This document shows positions 48,340 through 58,081 of a stretch of 64,000 nucleotides of DNA, piece after piece. The notes under the pieces are model-generated. The model was not told the DNA's origin. It made no database searches and saw nothing but the letters and a program-made list of their open reading frames with translations. Origin of the DNA: Deltaproteobacteria bacterium (GTDB lineage Bacteria > Desulfobacterota > Desulfuromonadia > Desulfuromonadales > BM103); contig JAGXHL010000017.1 of NCBI GenBank assembly GCA_024636215.1, positions 107,042-171,041 on the forward strand, read 5' to 3'. The number at the start of each line of letters is the position of its first letter. Position 1 is the stretch's first letter. A program made the position numbers and the translations under genes.

Positions 48340-49265
48340 TGAATCGCGCAGAACTGAAAAGCAAGAAGATAGCCGTTTTGATGGGGGGCCTCTCGGCCGA
48401 GCGGGAGATTTCTCTGAAAACAGGTCGGGCCGTGCTCAGCGCGTTGCTCGAAAACGGCTGTGATGCGGTTGCCGTTGATGTCGGCTACGATTTGCCAGCA
48501 CAGTTGCGCGAGGTCAGTGCCGAGGTGGCCTTTATCTGCCTGCACGGGCGCTATGGTGAAGACGGTACGGTCCAGGGGCTTCTTGAGATGATGCAGATCC
48601 CTTATACAGGCAGTGGCGTTATGTCGTCGAGCATGGTGATGGACAAGGTGATCACCAAACAGATTCTGCTCTACCACGAGATCTCCACGCCGGGGTTTGT
48701 CGCATATCGTGACGGTGATGATCGCAATGAACTATACGAGCGTTGCCGACACTTTCCGTTGGTGGTCAAGCCGGCTCGAGAAGGTTCAACCATCGGCATC
48801 AGTATCGTGCGAAACCGGCCGGAACTGGAAGCAGGTCTGCAAGACGCTCTGCAGCACGATGACCTGATCCTGGTTGAAGATTACATTCAGGGCGACGAAA
48901 TTACCGTCAGCATTTTGAACAACGAAGCTTTACCGATTATTCAGATTGTACCGAAAAGCGGTTTTTACGATTACGAATCGAAATATACGCCGGGTCATAC
49001 CGAGTACCTGCTGCCGGCACCTCTGGAAGCCGTGCTTTATAACCGATTGCAGGAAACCTCTGTGGCGGCCTGCAGGGCACTGGCTTGCCGTGGTGCAGCC
49101 AGGGTTGATTTTATGGTGCGCGAACGCGAGTTTTTCTGCCTTGAAGTCAACACAATTCCGGGCATGACTGCAACCAGCCTGCTACCCAAGGCGGCGGCTG
49201 AAGCAGGGATCTCTTTTAACGAACTGGTTATGCAGATTCTGGACGATGCAGGATTGAACAAGTAA
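48336..49265 (+). CDS. ddl: D-alanine--D-alanine ligase
   Basis: 309-residue ATP-grasp enzyme of DdlB length. [17 protein letters not shown] at the start, [16 protein letters not shown] (about 68-83), [16 protein letters not shown] (about 143-158) and [20 protein letters not shown] near 268 hold substrate and metal-binding residues. The E-R-E-I-S opening is typical. ATG 48336 sits in the murC stop; ATG 48339 is the adjacent alternative. Confidence 0.96.
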   Translation: MMNRAELKSKKIAVLMGGLSAEREISLKTGRAVLSALLENGCDAVAVDVGYDLPAQLREVSAEVAFICLHGRYGEDGTVQGLLEMMQIPYTGSGVMSSSMVMDKVITKQILLYHEISTPGFVAYRDGDDRNELYERCRHFPLVVKPAREGSTIGISIVRNRPELEAGLQDALQHDDLILVEDYIQGDEITVSILNNEALPIIQIVPKSGFYDYESKYTPGHTEYLLPAPLEAVLYNRLQETSVAACRALACRGAARVDFMVREREFFCLEVNTIPGMTATSLLPKAAAEAGISFNELVMQILDDAGLNK

Positions 49266-49277
49266 ACAGGTAGACTA

Positions 49278-50120
49278 ATGCGTGATCTGAAGGCTCAAAA
49301 GCAGAAAAAGACCAAAACCAACCGTCGCAAGCAGGAAAAAAAGCCGTGTGACTGGAAGCAGCTTTTCCATCGCATTCTGCAGATCTGCATTGCCTCCGGA
49401 ACTGGTTTTCTGCTTGCGAGTGGGGCCCTGCTTACGGTCCAGATGCTGCTGGAGTCGGGTTACTTCGGTGTCAAACAGGTCTCTGTTGAGCAGCAGGTGA
49501 GGGTGACTGAGGGCGACATTCTTGATGCCTCCGATATCGAGATCGGCGACAGTCTGTTCGATCTCGAGCTGCATATGATCGGACGCAAGATCGAAGAGCA
49601 CCCATGGATCGCCAAAGCCGAAGTGGAACGCTCCTTTCCCGATCAAGTGGTCATTCGGGTGGTTGAGCGGGAAGTCCGAGGGATTATCGACCTTGGTTAT
49701 CTTTACTACGTGGACTCTGCCGGCAACGTATTCAAGATGCTGGATGCAGGGGATGAACTGGATTACCCGGTGATAACGGGGATCGATCGTCAGTATCTGC
49801 TCGACAACCCGGATAAGACCCAGGGCTGTGTGAATCTGGCCCTGCAGCTTATGACCGAGCTCGACAGCAGGACCCTCTTCAACCTCGATGATGTCTCGGA
49901 AATTCATTATGACGAGCACGAAGGTCTTGTCATGCATACCCGCATCGGCGGCGTTCCTGTACGCTTGGGCAAGCAAGGTTTTTCTGCCAAGTTGAATCGG
50001 CTGGAAAGCATCTATGACGATCTGGAGCCGAGGTTGCTGGCTCTTAAATATATTGATTTAAACGTGACCGACCGCGTTATCGTGAAGCTGGACGTAAAGC
50101 GCACGGTCGGCAGAAGTTAG
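49278..50120 (+). CDS. ftsQ: Cell division protein FtsQ
   Basis: 280-residue bitopic membrane protein. A strongly basic cytosolic tail (about 1-30) precedes a membrane helix (about 38-60), a POTRA domain (about 63-135, GYFGVKQVSVEQQVRVTE... with IEEHPWIAKAEVERSFPDQVVIRVVEREV) and the FtsQ beta domain. It links FtsBL to the divisome. Identification combines topology, POTRA pattern and its position between ddl and ftsA. Confidence 0.93.
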   Translation: MRDLKAQKQKKTKTNRRKQEKKPCDWKQLFHRILQICIASGTGFLLASGALLTVQMLLESGYFGVKQVSVEQQVRVTEGDILDASDIEIGDSLFDLELHMIGRKIEEHPWIAKAEVERSFPDQVVIRVVEREVRGIIDLGYLYYVDSAGNVFKMLDAGDELDYPVITGIDRQYLLDNPDKTQGCVNLALQLMTELDSRTLFNLDDVSEIHYDEHEGLVMHTRIGGVPVRLGKQGFSAKLNRLESIYDDLEPRLLALKYIDLNVTDRVIVKLDVKRTVGRS

Positions 50121-50146
50121 CTTTTCGGAACGGGAAGGGGAAGAAC

Positions 50147-51376
50147 ATGAACAACAAACGTGAAAACCTGGTGGTCGGCCTGGATATCGGCACAACCAAG
50201 ATTTGCGCCATCGTTGGTGCGATGACCGATGAGGGGCTCGATATCGTTGGTATTGGTACCAGCCCATCGAGCGGTCTGCGCAAGGGTGTGGTGATCAACA
50301 TCGAAAGTACCGTCAATGCGATTCGTAAAGCGCTGCAAGAGGCAGAGCTGATGGCCGGTTGCGAGATCAAGTCGGTGTTCGCGGGGATTGCCGGTGGTCA
50401 CATCAAAGGGATCAACTCTCAGGGTGTGATCGCCATCAAGAATCGCGAAGTCAGCAACGAGGACGTCCGACGTGTCATTGATGCCGCCAAGGCCCTGGCG
50501 ATACCCATGGATCGGGAAGTCATCCATATCCTGCCCCAGGAGTTCATCATTGATGACCAGGACGGCATCAAGGAGCCGCTCGGAATGAGCGGTGTGCGCC
50601 TTGAGGCGCGTGTGCATATAGTCACCGGCGCCGTTGCCAGTGCTCAGAACATCATTAAAAGCTGCAACAAGGCCGGCGTTGACGTCGGCGATATTGTCCT
50701 TGAGCAGTTGGCGTCCTCTGAGGCTGTTCTGACTCCTGACGAAAAGGACCTCGGCGTGGCTCTTGTCGATATCGGCGGGGGCACGACGGATATCGCGATT
50801 TTCATTGATGGGGCAATCAAGCATACTTCGGTGCTCTCGCTTGGCGGCAATCACCTCACCAACGATATCGCCGTGGGGCTGCGCACCCCAACGGCGGAAG
50901 CGGAGAAAATCAAACAAGCTTCGGGTTGTTGTCTCTCCTCGATGGTCGGCAAGGACGAAACCATTGAGGTCCCCTCGGTAGGCGGACGTGAGCCCCGGAT
51001 CTTGTCACGGCAGTTGCTCGCAGAGATCCTTGAGCCCCGGGTTGAGGAGATCTTCACTCTGGTGAATCGCGAGATCATCAAGAGTGGTTACGAGGATCTG
51101 ATTGCCTCAGGCGTGGTTATCACAGGTGGTTCGGCAATTCTTCCAGGCATGCCCGAGCTCGCCGAGCAGATTTTTGACCTGCCGGTACGACGCGGCCAGC
51201 CGACCGGTATTGGTGGTTTGATCGATATTGTCAACTCACCGATCTACGCAACCGGCGTTGGCCTGGTGAAGTATGGCAGCCGCAACATGCAGACCCGCAA
51301 CTTCTCGATCGGTGATGAAAACCTCTTTGATCGCGTTACACGCAGAATGAAAGAGTGGTTCGGAGAATTTTTCTAA
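50147..51376 (+). CDS. ftsA: Cell division protein FtsA
   Basis: 409-residue actin-like ATPase that tethers FtsZ to the membrane. VVGLDIGTTKICAIVG (phosphate 1, about 6-21), 1C domain (about 85-160), VDIGGGTTDIAIF (phosphate 2, about 207-219), and GVVITGGSAILPG (adenosine motif) are intact. The C-terminal amphipathic helix DRVTRRMKEWFGEFF is the membrane-targeting sequence. AGGGGAAG precedes the ATG. Confidence 0.96.
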   Translation: MNNKRENLVVGLDIGTTKICAIVGAMTDEGLDIVGIGTSPSSGLRKGVVINIESTVNAIRKALQEAELMAGCEIKSVFAGIAGGHIKGINSQGVIAIKNREVSNEDVRRVIDAAKALAIPMDREVIHILPQEFIIDDQDGIKEPLGMSGVRLEARVHIVTGAVASAQNIIKSCNKAGVDVGDIVLEQLASSEAVLTPDEKDLGVALVDIGGGTTDIAIFIDGAIKHTSVLSLGGNHLTNDIAVGLRTPTAEAEKIKQASGCCLSSMVGKDETIEVPSVGGREPRILSRQLLAEILEPRVEEIFTLVNREIIKSGYEDLIASGVVITGGSAILPGMPELAEQIFDLPVRRGQPTGIGGLIDIVNSPIYATGVGLVKYGSRNMQTRNFSIGDENLFDRVTRRMKEWFGEFF

Positions 51377-51463
51377 CAGTCAACCAAGCAACTTAAGCCT
51401 GTAAGATAAACGGATCCTTGCCATGGAGAGGCGATGATCACAACAATGACGGAGGGAGTCATT

Positions 51464-52615
51464 ATGTTTGAATTTGACGAAAGTGTAGATCAGGTAGCCA
51501 AGATTAAGGTGGTTGGTGTTGGTGGGGGCGGCAGCAATGCTGTCAATACGATGATTGCTGCCCAGATTGAGGGTGTGGAGTTCATGGTGGCAAATACCGA
51601 TGCCCAGGCATTGCGAGCCAACCTCTCCTCACTGCGGGTGCAGATTGGTCCAAAGCTGACCAAGGGCCTTGGTGCCGGCGCCAATCCGGAAGTCGGTCGC
51701 GAAGCTGCGAACGAGGACCGTGCGCGGATTGCCGAGTTGCTTAAAGGTGCAGATATGGTCTTTATCGCCGCGGGTCTGGGTGGCGGCACCGGAACCGGTG
51801 CCGCGCCGGTCATTGCCGAGGTGGCCAAGGAGCTTGGCGCCTTAACCGTTGCTGTTGTCACCAAACCTTTTGCTTTTGAGGGTAAACAGCGTATGGCCAA
51901 GGCGATGCAGGGCGTCGAAGAGCTCAAGCAGATCGTTGATTCGCTGATTCTGATCCCTAACGATCGGCTAAGTGGTCTTGCTGGCAAGCAGATGGGCATC
52001 CTCGATGCTTTCAAGCCCGCTGATGATGTCTTGCGCCAGGCCGTACAGGGAATCTCTGATCTGATCACGACCCACGGTATGATCAACGTTGACTTCGCGG
52101 ATGTTCAGTCTGCGATGAGTGAGCGAGGTATGGCAATGATGGGCATCGGCACGGCCTCCGGTGAAAATCGGGCCTGCGAAGCCGCTCAGCAGGCGATCAG
52201 CAGTCCGCTGCTCGAAGAGATTGACATCTCCGGTGCCAAGGGGGTGCTGGTCAATGTCACAGGTTCTTCAAGCATGACCATGGCTGATTACGAGGAAGTC
52301 GCCAATATCATTCACGAGAAGGTTCACGAAGATGCCAATATCTTCATCGGTCTGGTCGTTAACGAAGATATGGGCGAGACGATTCAGGTGACGGCTATTG
52401 CGACCGGCTTCGGCTGCTCTTTCGATACCGGAAAACGTCCCAAGAGTGATCTGGGCCGGCCGAACGTCCAGACACCAACCAGGATTGACCGAGATATCCC
52501 GGCGTTCATTCGCAACCAGAATCAGGACAAGCCCCGGGCCAGTATGCGGATCGGGTCCTACAATGAAGACGAGGAATACGATATCCCGACCTTCTTGCGC
52601 AAACGTATTGATTAA
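51464..52615 (+). CDS. ftsZ: Cell division protein FtsZ
   Basis: 383-residue tubulin-like GTPase forming the Z ring. KVVGVGGGGSNAVN at the start, the GTP signature GLGGGTGTGAAPV (about 105-117), T7 loop NVDFADVQSAM (about 208-218) and the C-terminal peptide DIPTFLRKR that binds FtsA. ATG 51464 follows GGAGGGAG at correct spacing; in-frame ATG at 51434 is rejected. It ends the dcw cluster; no lpxC follows. Confidence 0.97.
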   Translation: MFEFDESVDQVAKIKVVGVGGGGSNAVNTMIAAQIEGVEFMVANTDAQALRANLSSLRVQIGPKLTKGLGAGANPEVGREAANEDRARIAELLKGADMVFIAAGLGGGTGTGAAPVIAEVAKELGALTVAVVTKPFAFEGKQRMAKAMQGVEELKQIVDSLILIPNDRLSGLAGKQMGILDAFKPADDVLRQAVQGISDLITTHGMINVDFADVQSAMSERGMAMMGIGTASGENRACEAAQQAISSPLLEEIDISGAKGVLVNVTGSSSMTMADYEEVANIIHEKVHEDANIFIGLVVNEDMGETIQVTAIATGFGCSFDTGKRPKSDLGRPNVQTPTRIDRDIPAFIRNQNQDKPRASMRIGSYNEDEEYDIPTFLRKRID

Positions 52616-52963
52616 GGCTCAATATTTGCTGACGGGATCTACACGAGCCCGACAGCCAATCTGGAATTTAATTCTGTGCTTGTCAAAGGGTGAGTAACCG
52701 TGCCGGTTCTCCGCCCGGCGCTTATCGGTTTGCTCGTAGCTCTGCGCTTGCCTGTAATGCGACTCCCTCAACCACTTTGGGCCGCCTTGTGCGGCCCGTT
52801 TTTTTTGCTCCTTATTCCAGGAAGCCGCCCGACAATAAAAGCCCGGTAGCAAATCGCTTCGGCCTCTATTACGGACAGCCTCCTGGAAAAGGTTTTGGCC
52901 TTTGCGTTTGACTTGGTATGTGGCTTACTGTAGAAGATGTGAATATCAATCGGGAGATGACTG
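52616..52963. other. Intergenic region after ftsZ
   Basis: About 350 bases without a supported gene. A strong terminator lies at 52779-52806. The 160 bases before it show some short palindromes (for example around 52694-52716) but no riboswitch or gene I can name. Confidence 0.4.
52779..52806 (+). terminator. Intrinsic terminator downstream of ftsZ
   Basis: GGGCCGC (52779-52785), 5-base loop, GCGGCCC (52791-52797), then G and eight T's. It lies 163 bases after the ftsZ stop and probably ends the dcw transcript. Confidence 0.88.
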
Positions 52964-53134
52964 ATGACTTTATCCAAAGTTCTGCTTGAAATACTGGCTT
53001 GTCCGCAATGCAAAGGTGAGATTGTTCCCGATGACAAGCATGACAAACTCTACTGTCATGCCTGCAAGCTGGCCTATCCGGTTCGTGATGGCATCCCGGT
53101 CATGCTGGTTGACGAAGCCCTCCCTCTGACCTGA
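52964..53134 (+). CDS. Trm112-like zinc-binding protein (UPF0434/YcaR)
   Basis: A 56-residue protein, [20 protein letters not shown]..., with CPQC (residues 13-16) and CHAC (31-34) zinc-ribbon pairs followed by [17 protein letters not shown], the hallmark of the Trm112/UPF0434 family. Family members stabilise methyltransferases or have unknown function in bacteria; in E. coli ycaR sits beside lipopolysaccharide genes. Here it is 11 bases before waaF, also an LPS gene. GGGAG precedes the ATG. Confidence 0.9.
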   Translation: MTLSKVLLEILACPQCKGEIVPDDKHDKLYCHACKLAYPVRDGIPVMLVDEALPLT

Positions 53135-53145
53135 ATTCACGTCTC

Positions 53146-54189
53146 TTGAAAAAACTCGACGCCAGCAAAATCCAACGTATCATGATCCGCTCGGCCAACT
53201 GGCTCGGTGATGCTGTTATGACCCTCCCGGCAATGATGGCGGTCAGGGAGACCTATCCCGAGGCTCATATCACCGTCGTGGCTAATCCTCTGGTCGCTCA
53301 GTTGTTGGAAAATCACCCCGGCTGTGATGAAGTCATCGTCTACAACAAAGCTGGCGGGCATGCCGGAGCCCTTGGCATGTTGCGTTTTGCCGCCGCTTTG
53401 CGCCGCCGCAAATTCGATTGTGCGATTCTCTTCCAGTACGCCATTGAAGCCGGAATTATGGCTTTTTGGGCCGGAATCCCTCGTCGTATCGGCTTTACTA
53501 CGGATGGTCGCCGCCTCCTCCTGACCCACCCGGTGCCTTTTAGCGAAGTCGAGAAGACGCTCCATCAAACCGATGCTTTTCTGCGTATTGTTAATTACTA
53601 TGGCATCAAGGCGAAGGAGAAACGGCAGGCGCTTGCTCTACTGGACAGTGAGCGTGCCTGGGCAAAAGAGCAGCTGGCCGAAGGTTCTGTGGTCACGATC
53701 AACCCAGGTGCCGCCTATGGCTCGGCAAAACGCTGGTACCCGGAGCGCTTTGCAGCCGTAGGCGATTTTCTTGCCAGAGAGTACGGCATGCAGATCGTCC
53801 TGATCGGCGGCCCTGGTGAAGTTGAGATCGGCAAGGATATCGCCACAGCGATTCAGGCTCCTGTGCATAATTTCATCGGCAAGACCAGCGTCCGGCAGAT
53901 GATGGCCCTGATTGGTGCCGCTGCGCTGATGGTGACCAACGATTCCGGTCCGATGCACGTTGCTGCCGGCTTCAATGTGCCGATTGTCGCGATCTTTGGC
54001 CCTACCAATCACACCACAACCTCACCCTGCTGTGAAAGTTATCGCATCGTTCGTCACCAGGTTGAATGTTCACCTTGCATGCTCAGGGAATGTCCGATTG
54101 ACCATCGTTGCATGGACCGGGTGACGGTGGACGATGTGATCGAGGCCGTCCAGTCCTTTGTGCCGGAGATCCTGTCGGGCAAAGTCTAG
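53146..54189 (+). CDS. waaF: ADP-heptose--LPS heptosyltransferase (WaaF type)
   Basis: 347-residue GT9 enzyme that adds the second L-glycero-D-manno-heptose to the LPS inner core at the cytosolic face. IMIRSANWLGDAVMTLPAM opens the protein, and NPGAAYGSAKRWYPERFAAV (about 186-205) and TNDSGPMHVAAGFNVPIVAIFGPTN (about 265-289) are GT9 signatures, with the TIGR02195-like spacing of heptosyltransferase II. The start is uncertain: TTG 53146 or ATG 53182, the latter being nearest to the family N terminus; neither has a good ribosome-binding site. It marks a Gram-negative host. Confidence 0.9.
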   Translation: MKKLDASKIQRIMIRSANWLGDAVMTLPAMMAVRETYPEAHITVVANPLVAQLLENHPGCDEVIVYNKAGGHAGALGMLRFAAALRRRKFDCAILFQYAIEAGIMAFWAGIPRRIGFTTDGRRLLLTHPVPFSEVEKTLHQTDAFLRIVNYYGIKAKEKRQALALLDSERAWAKEQLAEGSVVTINPGAAYGSAKRWYPERFAAVGDFLAREYGMQIVLIGGPGEVEIGKDIATAIQAPVHNFIGKTSVRQMMALIGAAALMVTNDSGPMHVAAGFNVPIVAIFGPTNHTTTSPCCESYRIVRHQVECSPCMLRECPIDHRCMDRVTVDDVIEAVQSFVPEILSGKV

Positions 54190-54220
54190 CTGCCCCCATT
54201 TTCGCCGCGGAATGTGATCG

Positions 54221-55948
54221 ATGTCACGTTACCTGATTGAAAAATATCGCCAGCGCCATGCACAGGAAACCGGCGGAAAGGCCAATCCCTGGGGTGGGCG
54301 TCTGGCGGTTGCCCTGATCTATCCGAATAGCTACCATCAGGGGATGAGTAATCTGGGCTTGCAGACCGTCTACGGGATGCTCAACGAGCGTGAAGATACC
54401 CTCTGTGAACGCTTCTTCCTGCCTGATCACGAAGATATTGAAGAGCATCGCCGTACCGGTTTTCCCCTCGTCTCGATTGAGTCCCAACGCGCGCTGTCCG
54501 ATTTTGACCTGATCGCCTTCTCCATTTCATTTGAAAACGATTACCTGAACCTGCCAACGATCTTTGAGCTGGGTCGACTGCCGCTCTGGCGCGAGCAGCG
54601 TACTGAACGTCATCCATTGATTATTTGTGGTGGTGTCTGTGCCTTTCTCAATCCGGAACCTCTCGCCGAGATCATGGACCTCTTTGTGGTGGGTGAGGCC
54701 GAAGTGATTCTGCCGCAACTGCTGAAGCCATTGTTTGATCCTGAGACTTCGGCTCGCCGTGAACTGCTCACTCGACTCTCACACCAGGCCGGAATTTATC
54801 AGCCGGGTGGTTACGACGTTTGTTACCATGAGAGTGGTGAGCTTGAATCAATGACGCCAATGGAGGGGCTTCCGGAGCAGGTTGCACGCCAGTGGCAGGG
54901 TCATCTGGATGACAGCCAGAGCCGTACATGTGTGGCCACACCGGAAACGGAATTCGGCAGCATGCACCTGATCGAAGTCTCGCGCGGTTGCCCCAGGGCC
55001 TGTCGTTTCTGTGCCGCCGGGTTTATCTATCGACCCTTTCGTGAACATTCCGTGGAGCATCTGCGTCAGGAGCTTTTCGACACCGACGTCGATATCGGCA
55101 GGATCGGTCTGGTCGCTGCAGCGGTCTCCGACTACGGCGACCTGGCTGCTCTCGGTCGGGACGTCCTGGATCAGGGTGGCGAGGTTTCGGTCTCGAGTGT
55201 GCGCATTGACGCCATCACCATCGAGCAGATACAAGTCCTCGTCAATTCTGGCCACAAAACCCTGGCCCTGGCCCCGGAGGCGGGCAGTCAGCGGATGCGT
55301 GATGTCATCAATAAAGGGATCGATGAAGCGCAGATTCTTGCCGCGGTGAGGCTTTTGGCAGAGGGGGGTATTCCGAATCTCAAACTCTATTTCATGATCG
55401 GTCTGCCCTGCGAACTTGAGTCCGACGTGGTTGCGATTGCCGATTTGACTCTGAAAATACGCCGGATATGGGAAGAGATCGGCAAACAGGCCGGTCGCCT
55501 CGGCCGTTTACATCTTTCCGTCAATCCCTTTGTACCCAAGCCCTGGACACCGCTGCAATGGGCGCCAATGGAGAGGCGCAGTCTGCTCGAAAAGAAGTAT
55601 CGAATCTTGCAAAAACGGCTGCGCCCGGTTGCGAATGTTGAACTGAATTTTGAATCTTTGCGGCATGCCGAGATACAGGGCTTGTTTGCCCGTGGTGATC
55701 GACGCGTCGGTCAGACCCTGCCTTTACTCGCAGAGGGGGCCAGCCTCAAGGCGGCATGCCGGCAGGTAGGTATCGACCCTGCCTTCTACCTGCATCGTGA
55801 ACGTGGCGCGGATGAGCTTTTCCCCTGGGATATTGTTCGCCAGGGGGTCAAGCGCAGTTATCTGCGCATTGAGTACGAGCAGGCCCTGGTAGCGCAACCG
55901 GGGTCTGTGTGTCGGCCGGGTTGCAGCCGTTGCGGGATGTCCTGCTGA
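54221..55948 (+). CDS. B12-binding-like radical SAM protein (TIGR03960-like)
   Basis: 575-residue protein. The N-terminal half (about 1-215) has a B12-binding-like alpha/beta domain including ALIYPNSYHQGMSNLGLQTVY. The radical SAM core follows, with iron-sulfur ligands in CPRACRFCAAG (C-x3-C-x2-C, about 257-264). The C terminus carries a four-cysteine motif C-x3-C-x2-C-x3-C in the last 14 residues (CRPGCSRCGMSC), which may bind another cluster or metal. It resembles the uncharacterised TIGR03960 group, which often accompanies a DUF2344 protein; none is seen here. Reaction unknown. It begins 31 bases after waaF, so they may be co-transcribed. Confidence 0.85.
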   Translation: MSRYLIEKYRQRHAQETGGKANPWGGRLAVALIYPNSYHQGMSNLGLQTVYGMLNEREDTLCERFFLPDHEDIEEHRRTGFPLVSIESQRALSDFDLIAFSISFENDYLNLPTIFELGRLPLWREQRTERHPLIICGGVCAFLNPEPLAEIMDLFVVGEAEVILPQLLKPLFDPETSARRELLTRLSHQAGIYQPGGYDVCYHESGELESMTPMEGLPEQVARQWQGHLDDSQSRTCVATPETEFGSMHLIEVSRGCPRACRFCAAGFIYRPFREHSVEHLRQELFDTDVDIGRIGLVAAAVSDYGDLAALGRDVLDQGGEVSVSSVRIDAITIEQIQVLVNSGHKTLALAPEAGSQRMRDVINKGIDEAQILAAVRLLAEGGIPNLKLYFMIGLPCELESDVVAIADLTLKIRRIWEEIGKQAGRLGRLHLSVNPFVPKPWTPLQWAPMERRSLLEKKYRILQKRLRPVANVELNFESLRHAEIQGLFARGDRRVGQTLPLLAEGASLKAACRQVGIDPAFYLHRERGADELFPWDIVRQGVKRSYLRIEYEQALVAQPGSVCRPGCSRCGMSC

Positions 55949-56045
55949 ATTCCTTTCCAACCGCCAAAACTCCCTTCGTTTCTCAAAAAAATGCCCTGTC
56001 CAGAGCCCTCCTTAGTGACCGATATTGAAGAACGACCGGTTCTCC

Positions 56046-56074
56046 TTGACATCGTCAGCGTGCTTTTGTTAAAA
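56046..56074 (+). promoter_or_regulatory. Candidate promoter of the diguanylate cyclase gene
   Basis: TTGACA (56046-56051), 17-base spacer, TTAAAA (56069-56074), 63 bases before the start codon. Confidence 0.6.
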
Positions 56075-56137
56075 AAACTCGTTTAAGAAATTTTCATCCA
56101 TAGTCATTTCTCTCGTTTGCAGGAGTCGAAACCATCA

Positions 56138-58063
56138 ATGAAAGACTGCAGCAAGTTCGATATCCCCTGTCGTTTTATTCGCTTGATTACTTTTATCGAT
56201 CTGCCCATCAATCAAAAGTTTCGACTCTTTTCTATTGGTGTCCTCTTCTGGTTCGTGGTGATGGCGACCTTGACCGTGGTCGGTATGGTCGGCATCAACA
56301 TGCGTTACGACAAGATCGTCAACCACGCGGTTCCTCAGGACAAGGTGGTGCAGAAGGTTATTCGCAATCTGCAGGCGATGACGATCGATTCGTCTAATAT
56401 GCTTAAAGCCGGCGACAGTGTGAGCGTTGAGCGCTTAAAGGACCTTTCTTCCAAACGTTTGCGCGATTTACGTGATTTCTCCTCTGCACTGGCACTGGGA
56501 GGGGCCGTTAATGACTATTCGCATGATTCCGGTCAGCTCCTGGAAACTCTGCATACGACTTCACTCTCCATTGATCCTGAAGGCGTCTCCTATCTTAAGG
56601 AACTGAACCTGCTTCTCGACCAGATCGATGCCAGCTATGCAGATTTTTTCCAGTACAAGCTGCAGGTACTGAACAATAATGCCCCCAACGGTGAACAGCT
56701 CGATGGGCGCTACAAAATTCTCGAAAAGCGTCTCAGCGAGGCCAGCACCCTCTCGGTCAGTTTCTCAACCAAGCTTTCCGATCTTTACCATGCCTCTTCA
56801 AACAAAATTTCCGAGATTATTGAAGTCACTGTTATGGCCGTTGCCGGTGTGCTGATACTGGCCGTTCTACTTCTGTTTGTCTTTACCCGTTGGATTGTCC
56901 AGGCTTTAGCCCGGCCGATCAATGCGATTATCGATCAAATTCACAATGTCGGCACCGGAGATGTTGACCTCACCAACAAGATCCAGATCACCTCGCGTGA
57001 TGAAATCGGTACCCTTTCGCAGGAGTTCAACGGCCTGATGGATACGGTTTATTCCATGAGCACCTTCAAACGGGTCATTGAGGAAGATGCTACGCTTGAG
57101 GATGTATACGCACGGATCGGTGACGTCTTCCGTCGTGAACTGGGGGTTGAGGATTTTGTCATTTACGAAGTCAACGACAACCAGCGTGATATGGTTGCGG
57201 TTTACCCCTTGGCCCTATCCTCCAAAGAGATGGCCTGCAACGCTGACATCCTGACCAACTGTGACCTGTGCCGCGCCAAGAAAACCAGTCATGAAATCTC
57301 TTCTCTGGCTTATCCTCAGGTTTGCAAGCAGTTCAAGCAGGAGACCGGCAAGTCTCATATCTGTATGCCGATGATTATCGGTGGTCGCACCGGCGGGGTT
57401 GTGCAATTCCTCTTTGAGGGGCAGAACAGCGCAGAGCTTGACGTGGCTGATATCCAGGCGAGGATCTTCAAGGCCGAAACCTATATCAAACAGGCGCTGT
57501 CAGTCCTTGAAGCGAAACGTCTGATGAACACTTTGCGTGAGTCTGCATTGAAAGACCCGCTGACCGGACTCTATAACAGACGCTTCCTGCAGGACCACGC
57601 CAACCATGTGATCTCAGGCGTGCTGCGCAGGAAGAAAACTCTTGGTCTGATCATGTGTGACCTCGATTATTTCAAGCAGGTCAATGACCAGTATGGCCAC
57701 GATGTCGGTGACCTGGTCCTTAAAGAGACCGCCACCCTGATCAATAAAGGTGTGCGCGATACCGATATTGTGATTCGTTTTGGCGGGGAGGAGTTCTTTA
57801 TCCTGCTGATTGATATCAATCCCGGTGACGCGATTGTCGTCGCTGAGAAAATCCGCAAAATTTTTGATGAAGCCAAGATCAAGATTCCCAATGGCTCAAT
57901 CCAGAAAACCCTCAGTCTCGGTGTCAGTGAGTTCCCCGGTGATGGAGAAGGCTTCTGGCAGTGCATCAAGTATGCGGACGTTGCCCTCTATAAAGCCAAA
58001 GACACCGGCCGCAACCGGGCGATTCGTTTCGAAGAGGAGATGTGGACGGGAGAAGAGTTCTGA
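56138..58063 (+). CDS. Membrane diguanylate cyclase with cysteine-rich GAF-like sensor
   Basis: 641 residues. Order: first membrane helix (about 28-55), periplasmic helical domain (about 56-225), second helix (about 230-255), HAMP (about 255-310), a GAF-like domain (about 320-455) and a C-terminal GGDEF domain (about 470-635). The active site reads GGEEF at 549-553, with an intact product-inhibition RxxD site at 540-543, so c-di-GMP synthesis with feedback is expected. The GAF-like part has clustered cysteines at 367, 375, 378, 396 and 409 (C-x7-C-x2-C-x17-C-x12-C), suggesting a metal, iron-sulfur or redox sensor. ATG 56138 follows AGGAG; a TTG at 56117 is less likely. Confidence 0.92.
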   Translation: MKDCSKFDIPCRFIRLITFIDLPINQKFRLFSIGVLFWFVVMATLTVVGMVGINMRYDKIVNHAVPQDKVVQKVIRNLQAMTIDSSNMLKAGDSVSVERLKDLSSKRLRDLRDFSSALALGGAVNDYSHDSGQLLETLHTTSLSIDPEGVSYLKELNLLLDQIDASYADFFQYKLQVLNNNAPNGEQLDGRYKILEKRLSEASTLSVSFSTKLSDLYHASSNKISEIIEVTVMAVAGVLILAVLLLFVFTRWIVQALARPINAIIDQIHNVGTGDVDLTNKIQITSRDEIGTLSQEFNGLMDTVYSMSTFKRVIEEDATLEDVYARIGDVFRRELGVEDFVIYEVNDNQRDMVAVYPLALSSKEMACNADILTNCDLCRAKKTSHEISSLAYPQVCKQFKQETGKSHICMPMIIGGRTGGVVQFLFEGQNSAELDVADIQARIFKAETYIKQALSVLEAKRLMNTLRESALKDPLTGLYNRRFLQDHANHVISGVLRRKKTLGLIMCDLDYFKQVNDQYGHDVGDLVLKETATLINKGVRDTDIVIRFGGEEFFILLIDINPGDAIVVAEKIRKIFDEAKIKIPNGSIQKTLSLGVSEFPGDGEGFWQCIKYADVALYKAKDTGRNRAIRFEEEMWTGEEF

Positions 58064-58081
58064 CCTGCTGTGCATAGTTTT

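Noticed and set aside
52616..52780. Riboswitch or structured RNA after ftsZ
   Set aside because: No known riboswitch core sequence is recognisable and the following terminator most simply ends the ftsZ transcript.
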